NCBI GenBank assembly: GCA_946183175.1
Contig: CAMHBH010000088.1
Coordinates: 1-8,957 of the forward strand
Direction of reading: 5' to 3'
DNA length: 8,957 nt
Source of the DNA: an uncultured Oscillibacter sp.
Lineage (GTDB): Bacteria; Bacillota; Clostridia; Oscillospirales; Oscillospiraceae
Shown: in pieces, positions 1 through 4,899 of the stretch
How the letters are laid out: the number at the start of each line of letters is the position of its first letter
How positions within the stretch are numbered: position 1 is the stretch's first letter
Notes under the pieces: generated by a model
What the model was told of the DNA's origin: nothing
What the model saw: the letters and a program-made list of their open reading frames with translations, nothing else
Databases searched by the model: none
Position numbers and translations under genes: made by a program

Positions 1-147
1 CTTGTCAATCCTAAGGTCTACATCGCTTTCCGGGGTGGCCTCTCCCCGGGCGTAGGAGCCGAACAGGTACGCCCGTTTCAGGCCGTATTCCCGCCCCAAA
101 TCGGAGACTGTACTACGAATTTCGTCCAGTTCCAAAACCCTCGCCAC
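1..147 (-). CDS. Minimal (MNT-type) nucleotidyltransferase domain protein, N-terminal part
   Basis: The first 49 codons of a minus-strand gene that runs off the left edge. The translation ends in GSYARGEATPESDVDLRID (residues 30-48), the polymerase-beta-like nucleotidyltransferase signature GSx10DxD, with metal-binding acidic residues D42 and D44. Family members are small (about 100-150 aa) cytosolic proteins. Many are the MNT half of HEPN/MNT toxin-antitoxin pairs, where MNT AMPylates the HEPN toxin; others are stand-alone. A HEPN partner would lie further left, outside the window, so this cannot be judged. I chose the GTG start at 147 because GGAAAGGGG lies 9 bases upstream and a promoter sits just before it. 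An in-frame ATG at 192 has no ribosome binding site and would put the -10 box inside the coding region. Family call is firm; biological role is open. Confidence 0.8.
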   Translation of the reverse strand, partial: MARVLELDEIRSTVSDLGREYGLKRAYLFGSYARGEATPESDVDLRIDK

Positions 148-180
148 AACGCCGCGCCCCTTTCCGTCCGTGTCTGCCTG

Positions 181-209
181 ATTATACCTCATACGCGGGC
201 CGATTTCAA
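181..209 (-). promoter_or_regulatory. Sigma-A promoter of the nucleotidyltransferase gene
   Basis: On the minus strand TTGAAA (204-209) and a perfect TATAAT (181-186) are separated by 17 bases. Transcription would start near 174, giving a leader of about 27 nt before the GTG start at 147. It lies back to back with the thiT promoter; the two -35 boxes are only 12 bp apart. Its spacer is strikingly similar to that of the amylase promoter at 2461-2489. Confidence 0.8.
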
Positions 210-221
210 GATAAAAAGCTC

Positions 222-250
222 TTGACAAGCGGGCGGGGGGCGTATACAAT
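222..250 (+). promoter_or_regulatory. Sigma-A promoter of the TPP riboswitch-thiT unit
   Basis: Perfect TTGACA (222-227), 17-base spacer, TACAAT (245-250). The start point would be near 257, about 17 nt before the TPP aptamer, giving a 180-nt leader ahead of thiT. Confidence 0.88.
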
Positions 251-273
251 GGGCGCGTCGCGAGACAAACGAA

Positions 274-365
274 CACAGGGGCGCTGGGAGGTTCCCGGCT
301 GAGACGTGGGCGAATCCGCCTGCGAACCCTCGAACCTGACCCGGGTAATGCCGGCGCAGGGAGTG
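274..365 (+). promoter_or_regulatory. TPP riboswitch (THI box) aptamer
   Basis: This leader carries the hallmarks of the thiamine pyrophosphate aptamer. CTGAGA at 299-304 follows a short hairpin (CTGGGA/TTCCCGG arms) and forms the pyrimidine-binding side. ACCTGAC at 334-340, then CCGGGTAATGCCGG (341-354) and GCGCAGGGA (354-362), form the pyrophosphate-binding side. The outer helix is short (CAC 274-276 with GTG 363-365). In this class TPP binding represses the downstream gene, here a thiamine transporter, which is the expected target. The downstream terminator shows that control is by premature transcription termination rather than by hiding the ribosome binding site. Confidence 0.96.
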
Positions 366-384
366 CTGTTAGAACTCCTTCCGC
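354..384 (+). promoter_or_regulatory. Antiterminator hairpin of the TPP riboswitch
   Basis: GCGCAGGGAGT (354-364) can pair with ACTCCTTCCGC (374-384): ten pairs with one C-C mismatch and a 9-nt loop. The 5' arm is the 3' side of the TPP aptamer, and the 3' arm takes the first four bases (381-384) of the terminator stem. The structure is therefore exclusive with both the ligand-bound aptamer and the terminator, as expected for the TPP-free, transcription-on state. Pairing was read by eye, not folded. Confidence 0.75.
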
Positions 385-417
385 GTGACATCGTTCGGGT
401 GTCGCGCGGCTATTTTT
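381..417 (+). terminator. Riboswitch-controlled intrinsic terminator
   Basis: A 12-bp stem (arms 381-392 and 398-409, two G-T wobbles) with a 5-nt loop GTTCG, followed by TATTTTT (411-417). It lies between the TPP aptamer and the thiT ribosome binding site, so it is the regulated attenuator, formed when TPP is bound. Confidence 0.88.
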
Positions 418-436
418 CGCGGAAGGGGCGATTTGT

Positions 437-997
437 ATGAACATGGCGAAGTCCAAGGAACTCCGCCGACTGGTCGAGGGCGCGGTCATGGTGGCCGTGG
501 CGCAGGTGCTGAGCATGATTATCCTGTGGAAACTCCCGCAGGGCGGGGCGGTGTGCCTCGGCATGCTCCCCATTTTCCTGTACGCGGCGCGCTGGGGCCT
601 CGGCCCGGGCCTGATGAGCGGTTTCGTGCTGGGCGTACTCCAGTTCCTGTTCGACGGGGGAATCGCGCTCGGGTGGCAGTCGATTCTCGGCGACTACCTC
701 GCCGCCTATACCGTCCTCGGCCTCGCGGGGCTGTTCCGCGGCTGGAAGTACGCCGTATTCCCCGGGACGGTCGCCGGCTCCGTGGCGCGCTTCCTCGTCC
801 ATTACGTCGTCGGCGCGACTATCTGGCGCGAGTACATGCCCGAACGCTTCTTCGGCCTCTCGATGACCTCCCCCTGGTTCTACTCCCTCCTCTACAACGG
901 CTCCTACATGGCGCTCGACATGCTCCTGTGCTTACTGGTCTTCGCGCTGTTGCAAAAGCCGATGGGGAAATACCTCTCCGGGGCCGATATCGCGTGA
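437..997 (+). CDS. thiT: Energy-coupled thiamine transporter substrate-binding subunit ThiT
   Basis: An integral membrane S-component (186 aa) of an ECF-type vitamin importer; it binds thiamine and docks on the shared EcfT-EcfA-EcfA' module, which is not encoded here. Five to six hydrophobic segments fill residues 14-172. Family landmarks are the LPQGGAVCLGMLPIFL block (33-48), RWGLGPGL (52-59), DYLAAY (86-91), RFLVHYVVGATIW (118-130) and SPWFYSLLYNGSYM (145-158). H122, W130, Y149 and N154 line up with thiamine-contacting residues of Lactococcus ThiT. D86 replaces the usual glutamate, a conservative change. The ATG at 437 follows GGAAGGGG at a good distance. The TPP riboswitch upstream independently supports the substrate. 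The gene is a single-gene unit closed by the terminator at 1024-1048. Confidence 0.95.
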   Translation: MNMAKSKELRRLVEGAVMVAVAQVLSMIILWKLPQGGAVCLGMLPIFLYAARWGLGPGLMSGFVLGVLQFLFDGGIALGWQSILGDYLAAYTVLGLAGLFRGWKYAVFPGTVAGSVARFLVHYVVGATIWREYMPERFFGLSMTSPWFYSLLYNGSYMALDMLLCLLVFALLQKPMGKYLSGADIA

Positions 998-1023
998 GGA
1001 AAGCCGTTTGCCCTTCGTGACAG

Positions 1024-1048
1024 AAAGCCGCCCGGACGGGCGGCTTTT
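1024..1048. terminator. Bidirectional terminator between thiT and the GH13 gene
   Basis: AAAGCCGCCC (1024-1033) and GGGCGGCTTT (1038-1047) form a perfect 10-bp stem with a GGAC loop. TTTT follows on the plus strand and TTTCTGT on the minus strand, so it can end both the thiT and the converging amylase transcripts. Confidence 0.9.
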
Positions 1049-1053
1049 GCCGT

Positions 1054-1105
1054 ACTTTCAGGTAGGCGGCGCTGTATATCACACTTTCAGGTAGGCGACG
1101 CTGTA
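1054..1105. repeat. Short direct duplication of the 3' end of the GH13 gene
   Basis: Bases 1054-1076 repeat bases 1083-1105 at 22 of 23 positions, offset 29 bp with a 6-bp spacer. The right copy encodes the last residues of the amylase (YSVAYLKV plus stop). The left copy lies just beyond the stop and would read YSAAYLKV, but in a different frame. It fits a local tandem duplication at the gene end, between the stop and the terminator. Confidence 0.85.
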
Positions 1106-2410
1106 GGGCGGGAGTTCGCAGCCGTTGCGGATGTCCCACGCCTTCCCGGTGAGCAGGTCGACGGCCTTGTGTGTCCCGGCGCTGAAGTGCGCGTAGTAGG
1201 GCCGCTCGTCGGCGTTGACCGCCACGTAGACCGTCTCGCGGGCCGTCTGGCGGCGGAATACCGTCTGACGGTTCGTCAAAACCACGTCCTGAAAATCGCC
1301 CTGACATAACGCGTCGCTCTCGCGGTGCGCCTTGGCCAGTACGGCGATATGGTCCGTCAGCCCGTTCCACTCCGGCGCGTCGAACGCCGGACGGAGATTG
1401 TCGTCACTGCCGCGCTGTTTCGCGCCCGTCACGCCCCACTCGCTCCCGTAGTACAGGCACGGTATGCCCGGCATGCCGAACAGGAGGCCGTAAATCAGCG
1501 GGAGGTGTTCCGGCCTTTGCAGTACGCTGGCGATACGCCCCACGTCGTGGTTGTCGACGAAACAGAGCAGGTGCTTTCCCTTGTAGAGCGTCCAGTATTC
1601 GGGCCCGAACTGCCGCTTCAGGCTGTGGACGATTTCAAAGAGATTCATGGAGTTGAGCGCGGAGTAGAGGCCCTTGTAGCACTCGTAATTCGTGCAACTG
1701 TGGAGCATGTCGGCGTTGACCCATTGGTTGTAGTCGCCGTGGAGGGTCTCGCCCAACAGGAAGAAGTCGACGCCGATTTTCTGCGCCTCGCGGCGTAGGC
1801 GGCGCAGGAAGTCCTTTTCGAGACTGTAGGCCACGTCGAGACGCAAACCGTCAATGCCGAACTCTTTGACCCAGAAGTGTACGCAGTCCAGGAGGTAGTC
1901 GGCGACGGCGGGGTTGCGGAGATTCAGCTTGACGAGGGAGTAATGCCCCTCCCAGCCCTCGTACCAGAAGCCGTCGTTGTAGGCGGAGTTGCCGTCGAAG
2001 TTAATCAGGAACCAGTCGCGGTAGGGCGAATCCCATTTCCGGGCGCGCACGTCGCGGAACGCCCAGAAATTCCGCCCGACGTGGTGGAATACGGCGTCGA
2101 TAACGACCTTGATTCCGGCGGCGTGGCACTGCTCGACGAACGCGCGGAAGTCGGCGTTCGTGCCGAGGCGGTTGTCGATACGCCGGTAGTCGCGGGTGTC
2201 GTAGCCGTGGGAATCGCTCAGGAACACCGGGCTTAGATACAGCGCGTTCACGTTGAGCTTTTGCAGGTGCGGAATCCAGTCCGACAGCTTCCCGAGACGC
2301 GATACGGTATGTTTGCCGGGTTCGTCCTCCGGGGGGGCCGGATTCACGCGCGGCGCGCCGCACAGCCCAATAGGCACTATCTGATAGAATACCGAGTTTT
2401 CCGCCCACAT
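1079..2410 (-). CDS. Alpha-amylase family (GH13) glycoside hydrolase, cytoplasmic
   Basis: This 443-aa protein is a complete compact GH13 barrel acting on alpha-glucosidic bonds of maltodextrin-like substrates. The four conserved regions are present: DAVFHH (105-110), GLRLD with nucleophile D192, LLGE with acid/base E221, and FVDNHD with transition-state stabiliser D289. Other landmarks are HGYDT (68-72), GIPCLYYGSEWG (315-326) and a short C-terminal beta domain. It has no signal peptide, no carbohydrate-binding module and no neopullulanase-type N-terminal domain, so it should act inside the cell on imported oligosaccharides. The ATG at 2410 follows AAGGAG by 9 bases. It has its own promoter (2461-2489) and the shared terminator at 1024-1048. 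Exact specificity (amylase, alpha-glucosidase or cyclomaltodextrinase-like) cannot be settled from motifs. No link to the GRE locus is visible apart from shared carbohydrate metabolism. Confidence 0.92.
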   Translation of the reverse strand: MWAENSVFYQIVPIGLCGAPRVNPAPPEDEPGKHTVSRLGKLSDWIPHLQKLNVNALYLSPVFLSDSHGYDTRDYRRIDNRLGTNADFRAFVEQCHAAGIKVVIDAVFHHVGRNFWAFRDVRARKWDSPYRDWFLINFDGNSAYNDGFWYEGWEGHYSLVKLNLRNPAVADYLLDCVHFWVKEFGIDGLRLDVAYSLEKDFLRRLRREAQKIGVDFFLLGETLHGDYNQWVNADMLHSCTNYECYKGLYSALNSMNLFEIVHSLKRQFGPEYWTLYKGKHLLCFVDNHDVGRIASVLQRPEHLPLIYGLLFGMPGIPCLYYGSEWGVTGAKQRGSDDNLRPAFDAPEWNGLTDHIAVLAKAHRESDALCQGDFQDVVLTNRQTVFRRQTARETVYVAVNADERPYYAHFSAGTHKAVDLLTGKAWDIRNGCELPPYSVAYLKV

Positions 2411-2460
2411 GAAACATCGCTCCTTACTGTACGCGGCGCGTGGATTGATTCGTAAAGGCT

Positions 2461-2489
2461 ATTATAGCAAATCCCCGGGCCGATTACAA
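2461..2489 (-). promoter_or_regulatory. Sigma-A promoter of the GH13 gene
   Basis: On the minus strand TTGTAA (2484-2489), 17-base spacer, perfect TATAAT (2461-2466). The start would be near 2454, giving a leader of about 44 nt. The spacer is nearly the same as that of the promoter at 181-209. Confidence 0.8.
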
Positions 2490-2501
2490 GACGAAAACGG
2501 C

Positions 2502-2531
2502 AAAAAGCCCTCCCCGTTTCCGGAAGAGGGC
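2502..2531 (-). terminator. Intrinsic terminator of the trpB2 gene
   Basis: On the minus strand, 8 bases after the trpB2 stop, GCCCTC and its partner form a stem with one bulge or wobble region, closed by a GAAA loop and followed by TTTTT. No T run exists in the other direction, so it serves trpB2 only and insulates the amylase promoter just downstream. Confidence 0.83.
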
Positions 2532-2539
2532 GGCGCGTG

Positions 2540-3910
2540 TTATTCGACTTTCGGGAGGGTGTCGAAACTGGCCTGCAAGTCGGCGTCGGTGGGGACGAAG
2601 TCGGTCATCTGCCCGTCGTGGAACTTCTCGTAGGCTACCATATCGAAGTACCCGGTTCCGGTGAGGCCGAAGACGATGGTTTTCGCCTCCCCGGTCTCCT
2701 TGCACTTGTTCGCCTCGTCGATGGCCACGCGGATGGCGTGCGAACTCTCCGGGGCCGGAAGGATTCCCTCAATACGCGCGAACTGCTCCGCCGCCTCGAA
2801 GACTTTCGTCTGCTCCACGGAGACCGCTTCCATGTAACCGTCGTGGTAGAGCTGGGAGAGCGTCGAACTCATGCCGTGGAAGCGCAGTCCGCCGGCGTGG
2901 TTCGGAGACGGAATAAAGCCGCTCCCGAGGGTGTACATTTTCGCGAGGGGGCAGATTTTGCCGGTGTCGCAGAAGTCGTAGGCGAACTTGCCGCGCGTGA
3001 AGCTGGGGCACGACGCGGGCTCTACGGCCACGATACGGTAATCGGCCTCGCCGCGGAGTTTCTCGCCCATGAACGGCGCGATTAATCCGCCGAGGTTCGA
3101 CCCGCCGCCCGCACAGCCGATAATGATATCGGGCTTTACGCCGTACTTGTCGAGCGCGGCCTTGGTCTCAAGGCCGATAACTGATTGGTGTAACAAAACC
3201 TGATTGAGTACGCTTCCGAGGACGTAGCGGTAGCCGGGGTTGGCCGTCGCGACTTCCACGGCCTCCGAAATCGCGCAGCCCAGGGAACCGCCCGTGCCGG
3301 GGTGTTCGGCGAGAATCTTCCGACCGACCTCCGTCGTGTCGGACGGCGACGGCACGACCGACGCGCCGTATACGCGCATGACCTCCCGCCGGAACGGCTT
3401 CTGCTCGTAGGACACCTTCACCATATAGACCTTGCAGTCCAGGCCGAAATACGAACAGGCCATGGACAGCGCGGTACCCCACTGTCCCGCGCCCGTCTCG
3501 GTCGTGACGCCCTTCAGGCCCTGTTCCTTTGCGTAGTAGGCCTGCGCGATTGCGGAGTTGAGCTTGTGACTGCCGCTGGTGTTGTTGCCCTCGAACTTGT
3601 AGTAGATTTTCGCGGGGGTGCCGAGCTGTCGTTCGAGGCAGTAGGCGCGGACAAGCGGCGAGGGGCGGTACATCTTGTAGAAGTCGCGGATTTCCTGCGG
3701 AATGGGAATCCACGCGTCCGCCTCGTTGAGCTCCTGCCTGACAAGCTCCTCGCAGAAAATGCCGCTCAATTCCTGCGCGGTCAGCGGCTGACAGGTGCCG
3801 GGATTCAGTAACGGCGCGGGCTTCACCGACATGTCGGCGCGCATGTTGTACCACGCCTTGGGGAGTTCCGTTTCGTCGAGGTAAATCTTATAGGGAATCT
3901 GCTGTTCCAT
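2540..3910 (-). CDS. trpB: TrpB2-type tryptophan synthase beta chain (TrpB-like PLP enzyme)
   Basis: A 456-aa fold-type II PLP enzyme that makes tryptophan from indole and a serine-derived aminoacrylate. GSHKLNSA (113-120) carries the Schiff-base lysine K116, TETGAGQWG (137-145) the catalytic glutamate E138, and CAGGGSN (266-272) the PLP-phosphate loop. A long N-terminal segment (about 1-85) and the EPASCPSFTRGKFAYDFCDTG block (297-317) are typical of the TrpB2 (trpB-related) subgroup; classical TrpB is about 400 aa. No trpA or other trp gene is nearby, so indole salvage or TrpA-independent synthesis is likely. Some TrpB2 enzymes are reported to prefer O-phosphoserine, which cannot be judged here. 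The ATG at 3910 has AAGGAG 8 bases upstream and its own promoter. The frame stays open up to 4150, but the extension reads across the promoter and inverted repeats and is not credible. Confidence 0.93.
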   Translation of the reverse strand: MEQQIPYKIYLDETELPKAWYNMRADMSVKPAPLLNPGTCQPLTAQELSGIFCEELVRQELNEADAWIPIPQEIRDFYKMYRPSPLVRAYCLERQLGTPAKIYYKFEGNNTSGSHKLNSAIAQAYYAKEQGLKGVTTETGAGQWGTALSMACSYFGLDCKVYMVKVSYEQKPFRREVMRVYGASVVPSPSDTTEVGRKILAEHPGTGGSLGCAISEAVEVATANPGYRYVLGSVLNQVLLHQSVIGLETKAALDKYGVKPDIIIGCAGGGSNLGGLIAPFMGEKLRGEADYRIVAVEPASCPSFTRGKFAYDFCDTGKICPLAKMYTLGSGFIPSPNHAGGLRFHGMSSTLSQLYHDGYMEAVSVEQTKVFEAAEQFARIEGILPAPESSHAIRVAIDEANKCKETGEAKTIVFGLTGTGYFDMVAYEKFHDGQMTDFVPTDADLQASFDTLPKVE

Positions 3911-3925
3911 GCTTCCAACTCCTTC

Positions 3926-3943
3926 CGCCTGAAAAGTCAGGCG
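3926..3943 (-). promoter_or_regulatory. Perfect dyad in the trpB2 leader, abutting the ribosome binding site
   Basis: CGCCTGA and TCAGGCG, separated by 4 bases, lie about 10-28 nt after the predicted start point and end 1 base before the AAGGAG ribosome binding site (3919-3924). In RNA it would be a 7-bp hairpin at the 5' end; in DNA it is a symmetric site that a repressor could use. Which of these is real cannot be told. Confidence 0.5.
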
Positions 3944-3959
3944 CACTTTCGCACGGCGC

Positions 3960-3988
3960 ATTGTAGCACAGTTCCCGCGAGGCGTCAA
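3960..3988 (-). promoter_or_regulatory. Sigma-A promoter of trpB2
   Basis: On the minus strand TTGACG (3983-3988), 17-base spacer, TACAAT (3960-3965). The start would be near 3953, leaving a leader of about 43 nt. It separates trpB2 from the upstream aldolase/GRE operon. Confidence 0.82.
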
Positions 3989-4013
3989 GCATATGCGTAA
4001 AGAGATTCCTTGC

Positions 4014-4096
4014 AAAGCCCCTCTGGGACATCTCCCCCACTCCGCAGGCCGACAGGAAGGGGCTTTCGCGGGGCCTCCGCGAAAGCTGTCGGCGGA
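4014..4096. repeat. Intergenic element with two competing inverted repeats
   Basis: Between the aldolase stop and the trpB2 promoter. Stem A: AAAGCCCCT (4014-4022) with AGGGGCTTT (4058-4066). Stem B: GCCGACAG (4048-4055) with CTGTCGGC (4086-4093), stacked on CTTTCGCGG (4063-4071) with CCGCGAAAG (4077-4085), with a 5-base loop and a 7-base bulge (4056-4062). The stems share bases 4058-4066 and cannot form together. Neither is followed by a T run on the minus strand, so a classical terminator is not shown. The remaining 4097-4167 holds only a weaker repeat (GGAAAC 4129-4134 with GTTTCC 4143-4148) and no credible gene. Confidence 0.6.
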
Positions 4097-4167
4097 ATCA
4101 CCGACCACGGCATGACGGGTACCAGATGGAAACCGCATGCCCGTTTCCACGGCTTTTCATGACCGGC

Positions 4168-4845
4168 TCAGAGGCAGTCCGCCATGGTTCTCCCGACGCC
4201 CGCGACGCCTTGGAAATCGGAAGTAAACTTCTCAATCGCCGCGTCAATCGCCGCGTTCCTGACCAGTCCCTCTATCACGTCCGGGGCGACTGTAAGCGCC
4301 TTTACGCCGTATTTCGTCAGCTCCAGCACCTGCTGACTGTTCTTGAAACTCGCGGCAAGCAGTCCGCTGTCCAGGCCGCTGCGCGTAATCGCGTCGTGGA
4401 TGTCCTTGGCGACCTGTACGCCGTCAAAGCCCATGTTGTCAATGCGGTTAATATAGGGTGCCACGTACTCCGCGCCGCACTTGGCGGCAAGGAATCCCTG
4501 CATGGGCGTGTAAATCGCCGTGCCGATAAAGCGGATTCCGTCCGCCTTCAGCGCTTTCATCGCCTTGAAGCCTTCCGGGATACAGGGAATTTTGACCAGC
4601 GTGTTTCCGCCCAGTTCCTTGACGATGCGCCGCGCCTCCTCCAGCATGCTTTCCGCTTTCAGGGACGTGGCCTGCACGAACAGTTCGCCGTCGCCCACGA
4701 TGGCGCGGATTTCGCGGAGTACCTCGTAGGGCGGGCGGCCCGCCTTCGCCAGAATGGAGGGGTTCGTCGACACGCCGTCCACGGGGTAGAACTCGTAAAT
4801 ATGGCGGATTTTTTTCACGTCGGCGTCGTCAATGCAGAGTTTCAT
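4168..4845 (-). CDS. fsa: Fructose-6-phosphate aldolase (FSA/TalC family of small transaldolases)
   Basis: A 225-aa class I aldolase of the short transaldolase family. By alignment to E. coli FsaA from memory, the active site is intact: D6, N28 (in STNPS), Schiff-base K85 (in LVKIP), Y131 (in VAPYINRID) and S166 (in AASFK). A glutamine (Q58 in LFVQAT) sits where FSA has Gln and true transaldolases have Glu, favouring aldolase activity. FSA splits fructose-6-phosphate to dihydroxyacetone and glyceraldehyde-3-phosphate, and 1-deoxyfructose-6-phosphate to hydroxyacetone and the same triose phosphate. It is the second gene after the GRE, 54 bp downstream, with GGAGG 8 bases before its ATG and no promoter of its own seen. 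Both E. coli fsa genes also neighbour a GRE and its activase, supporting the deoxy-sugar phosphate as the real substrate here. Confidence 0.92.
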   Translation of the reverse strand: MKLCIDDADVKKIRHIYEFYPVDGVSTNPSILAKAGRPPYEVLREIRAIVGDGELFVQATSLKAESMLEEARRIVKELGGNTLVKIPCIPEGFKAMKALKADGIRFIGTAIYTPMQGFLAAKCGAEYVAPYINRIDNMGFDGVQVAKDIHDAITRSGLDSGLLAASFKNSQQVLELTKYGVKALTVAPDVIEGLVRNAAIDAAIEKFTSDFQGVAGVGRTMADCL

Positions 4846-4868
4846 AAAAGCGTCCTCCTTGTGTCCCG

Positions 4869-4888
4869 CCCCGCCCGGAAGGGCGGGG
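4869..4888 (-). other. GC-rich intercistronic hairpin between GRE and aldolase genes
   Basis: CCCCGCCC and GGGCGGGG form a perfect 8-bp all-GC stem with a 4-base loop, beginning 11 bases after the GRE stop. On the transcribed minus strand it is followed by a G-rich stretch, not by T residues, so it should not terminate transcription. It more likely stabilises or marks a processing end of the GRE message. In the plus direction ATTGTTTT follows, but nothing is transcribed that way. Confidence 0.65.
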
Positions 4889-4899
4889 ATTGTTTTCGG

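Noticed and set aside
385..1020. Overlapping plus-strand frame covering thiT in another register
   Set aside because: Arg/Pro/Gly-rich shadow translation starting inside the riboswitch terminator; the thiT frame has clear family motifs.
1079..2410. The GH13 enzyme as the source of 1,5-anhydro sugars for the GRE pathway
   Set aside because: 1,5-Anhydrofructose is made by alpha-1,4-glucan lyases of family GH31, not GH13; this enzyme has a normal GH13 hydrolase triad and its own transcription unit.
3911..4150. 80-codon extension of trpB2 up to ATG 4150
   Set aside because: It crosses the trpB2 promoter, the leader dyad and the competing inverted repeats, and its translation resembles no TrpB; the start at 3910 has a proper ribosome binding site.
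4869..4888. Intrinsic terminator separating GRE and fsa
   Set aside because: On the transcribed strand the stem is followed by GCGGGACACAAGG with no T run; the T-rich side faces the untranscribed direction.
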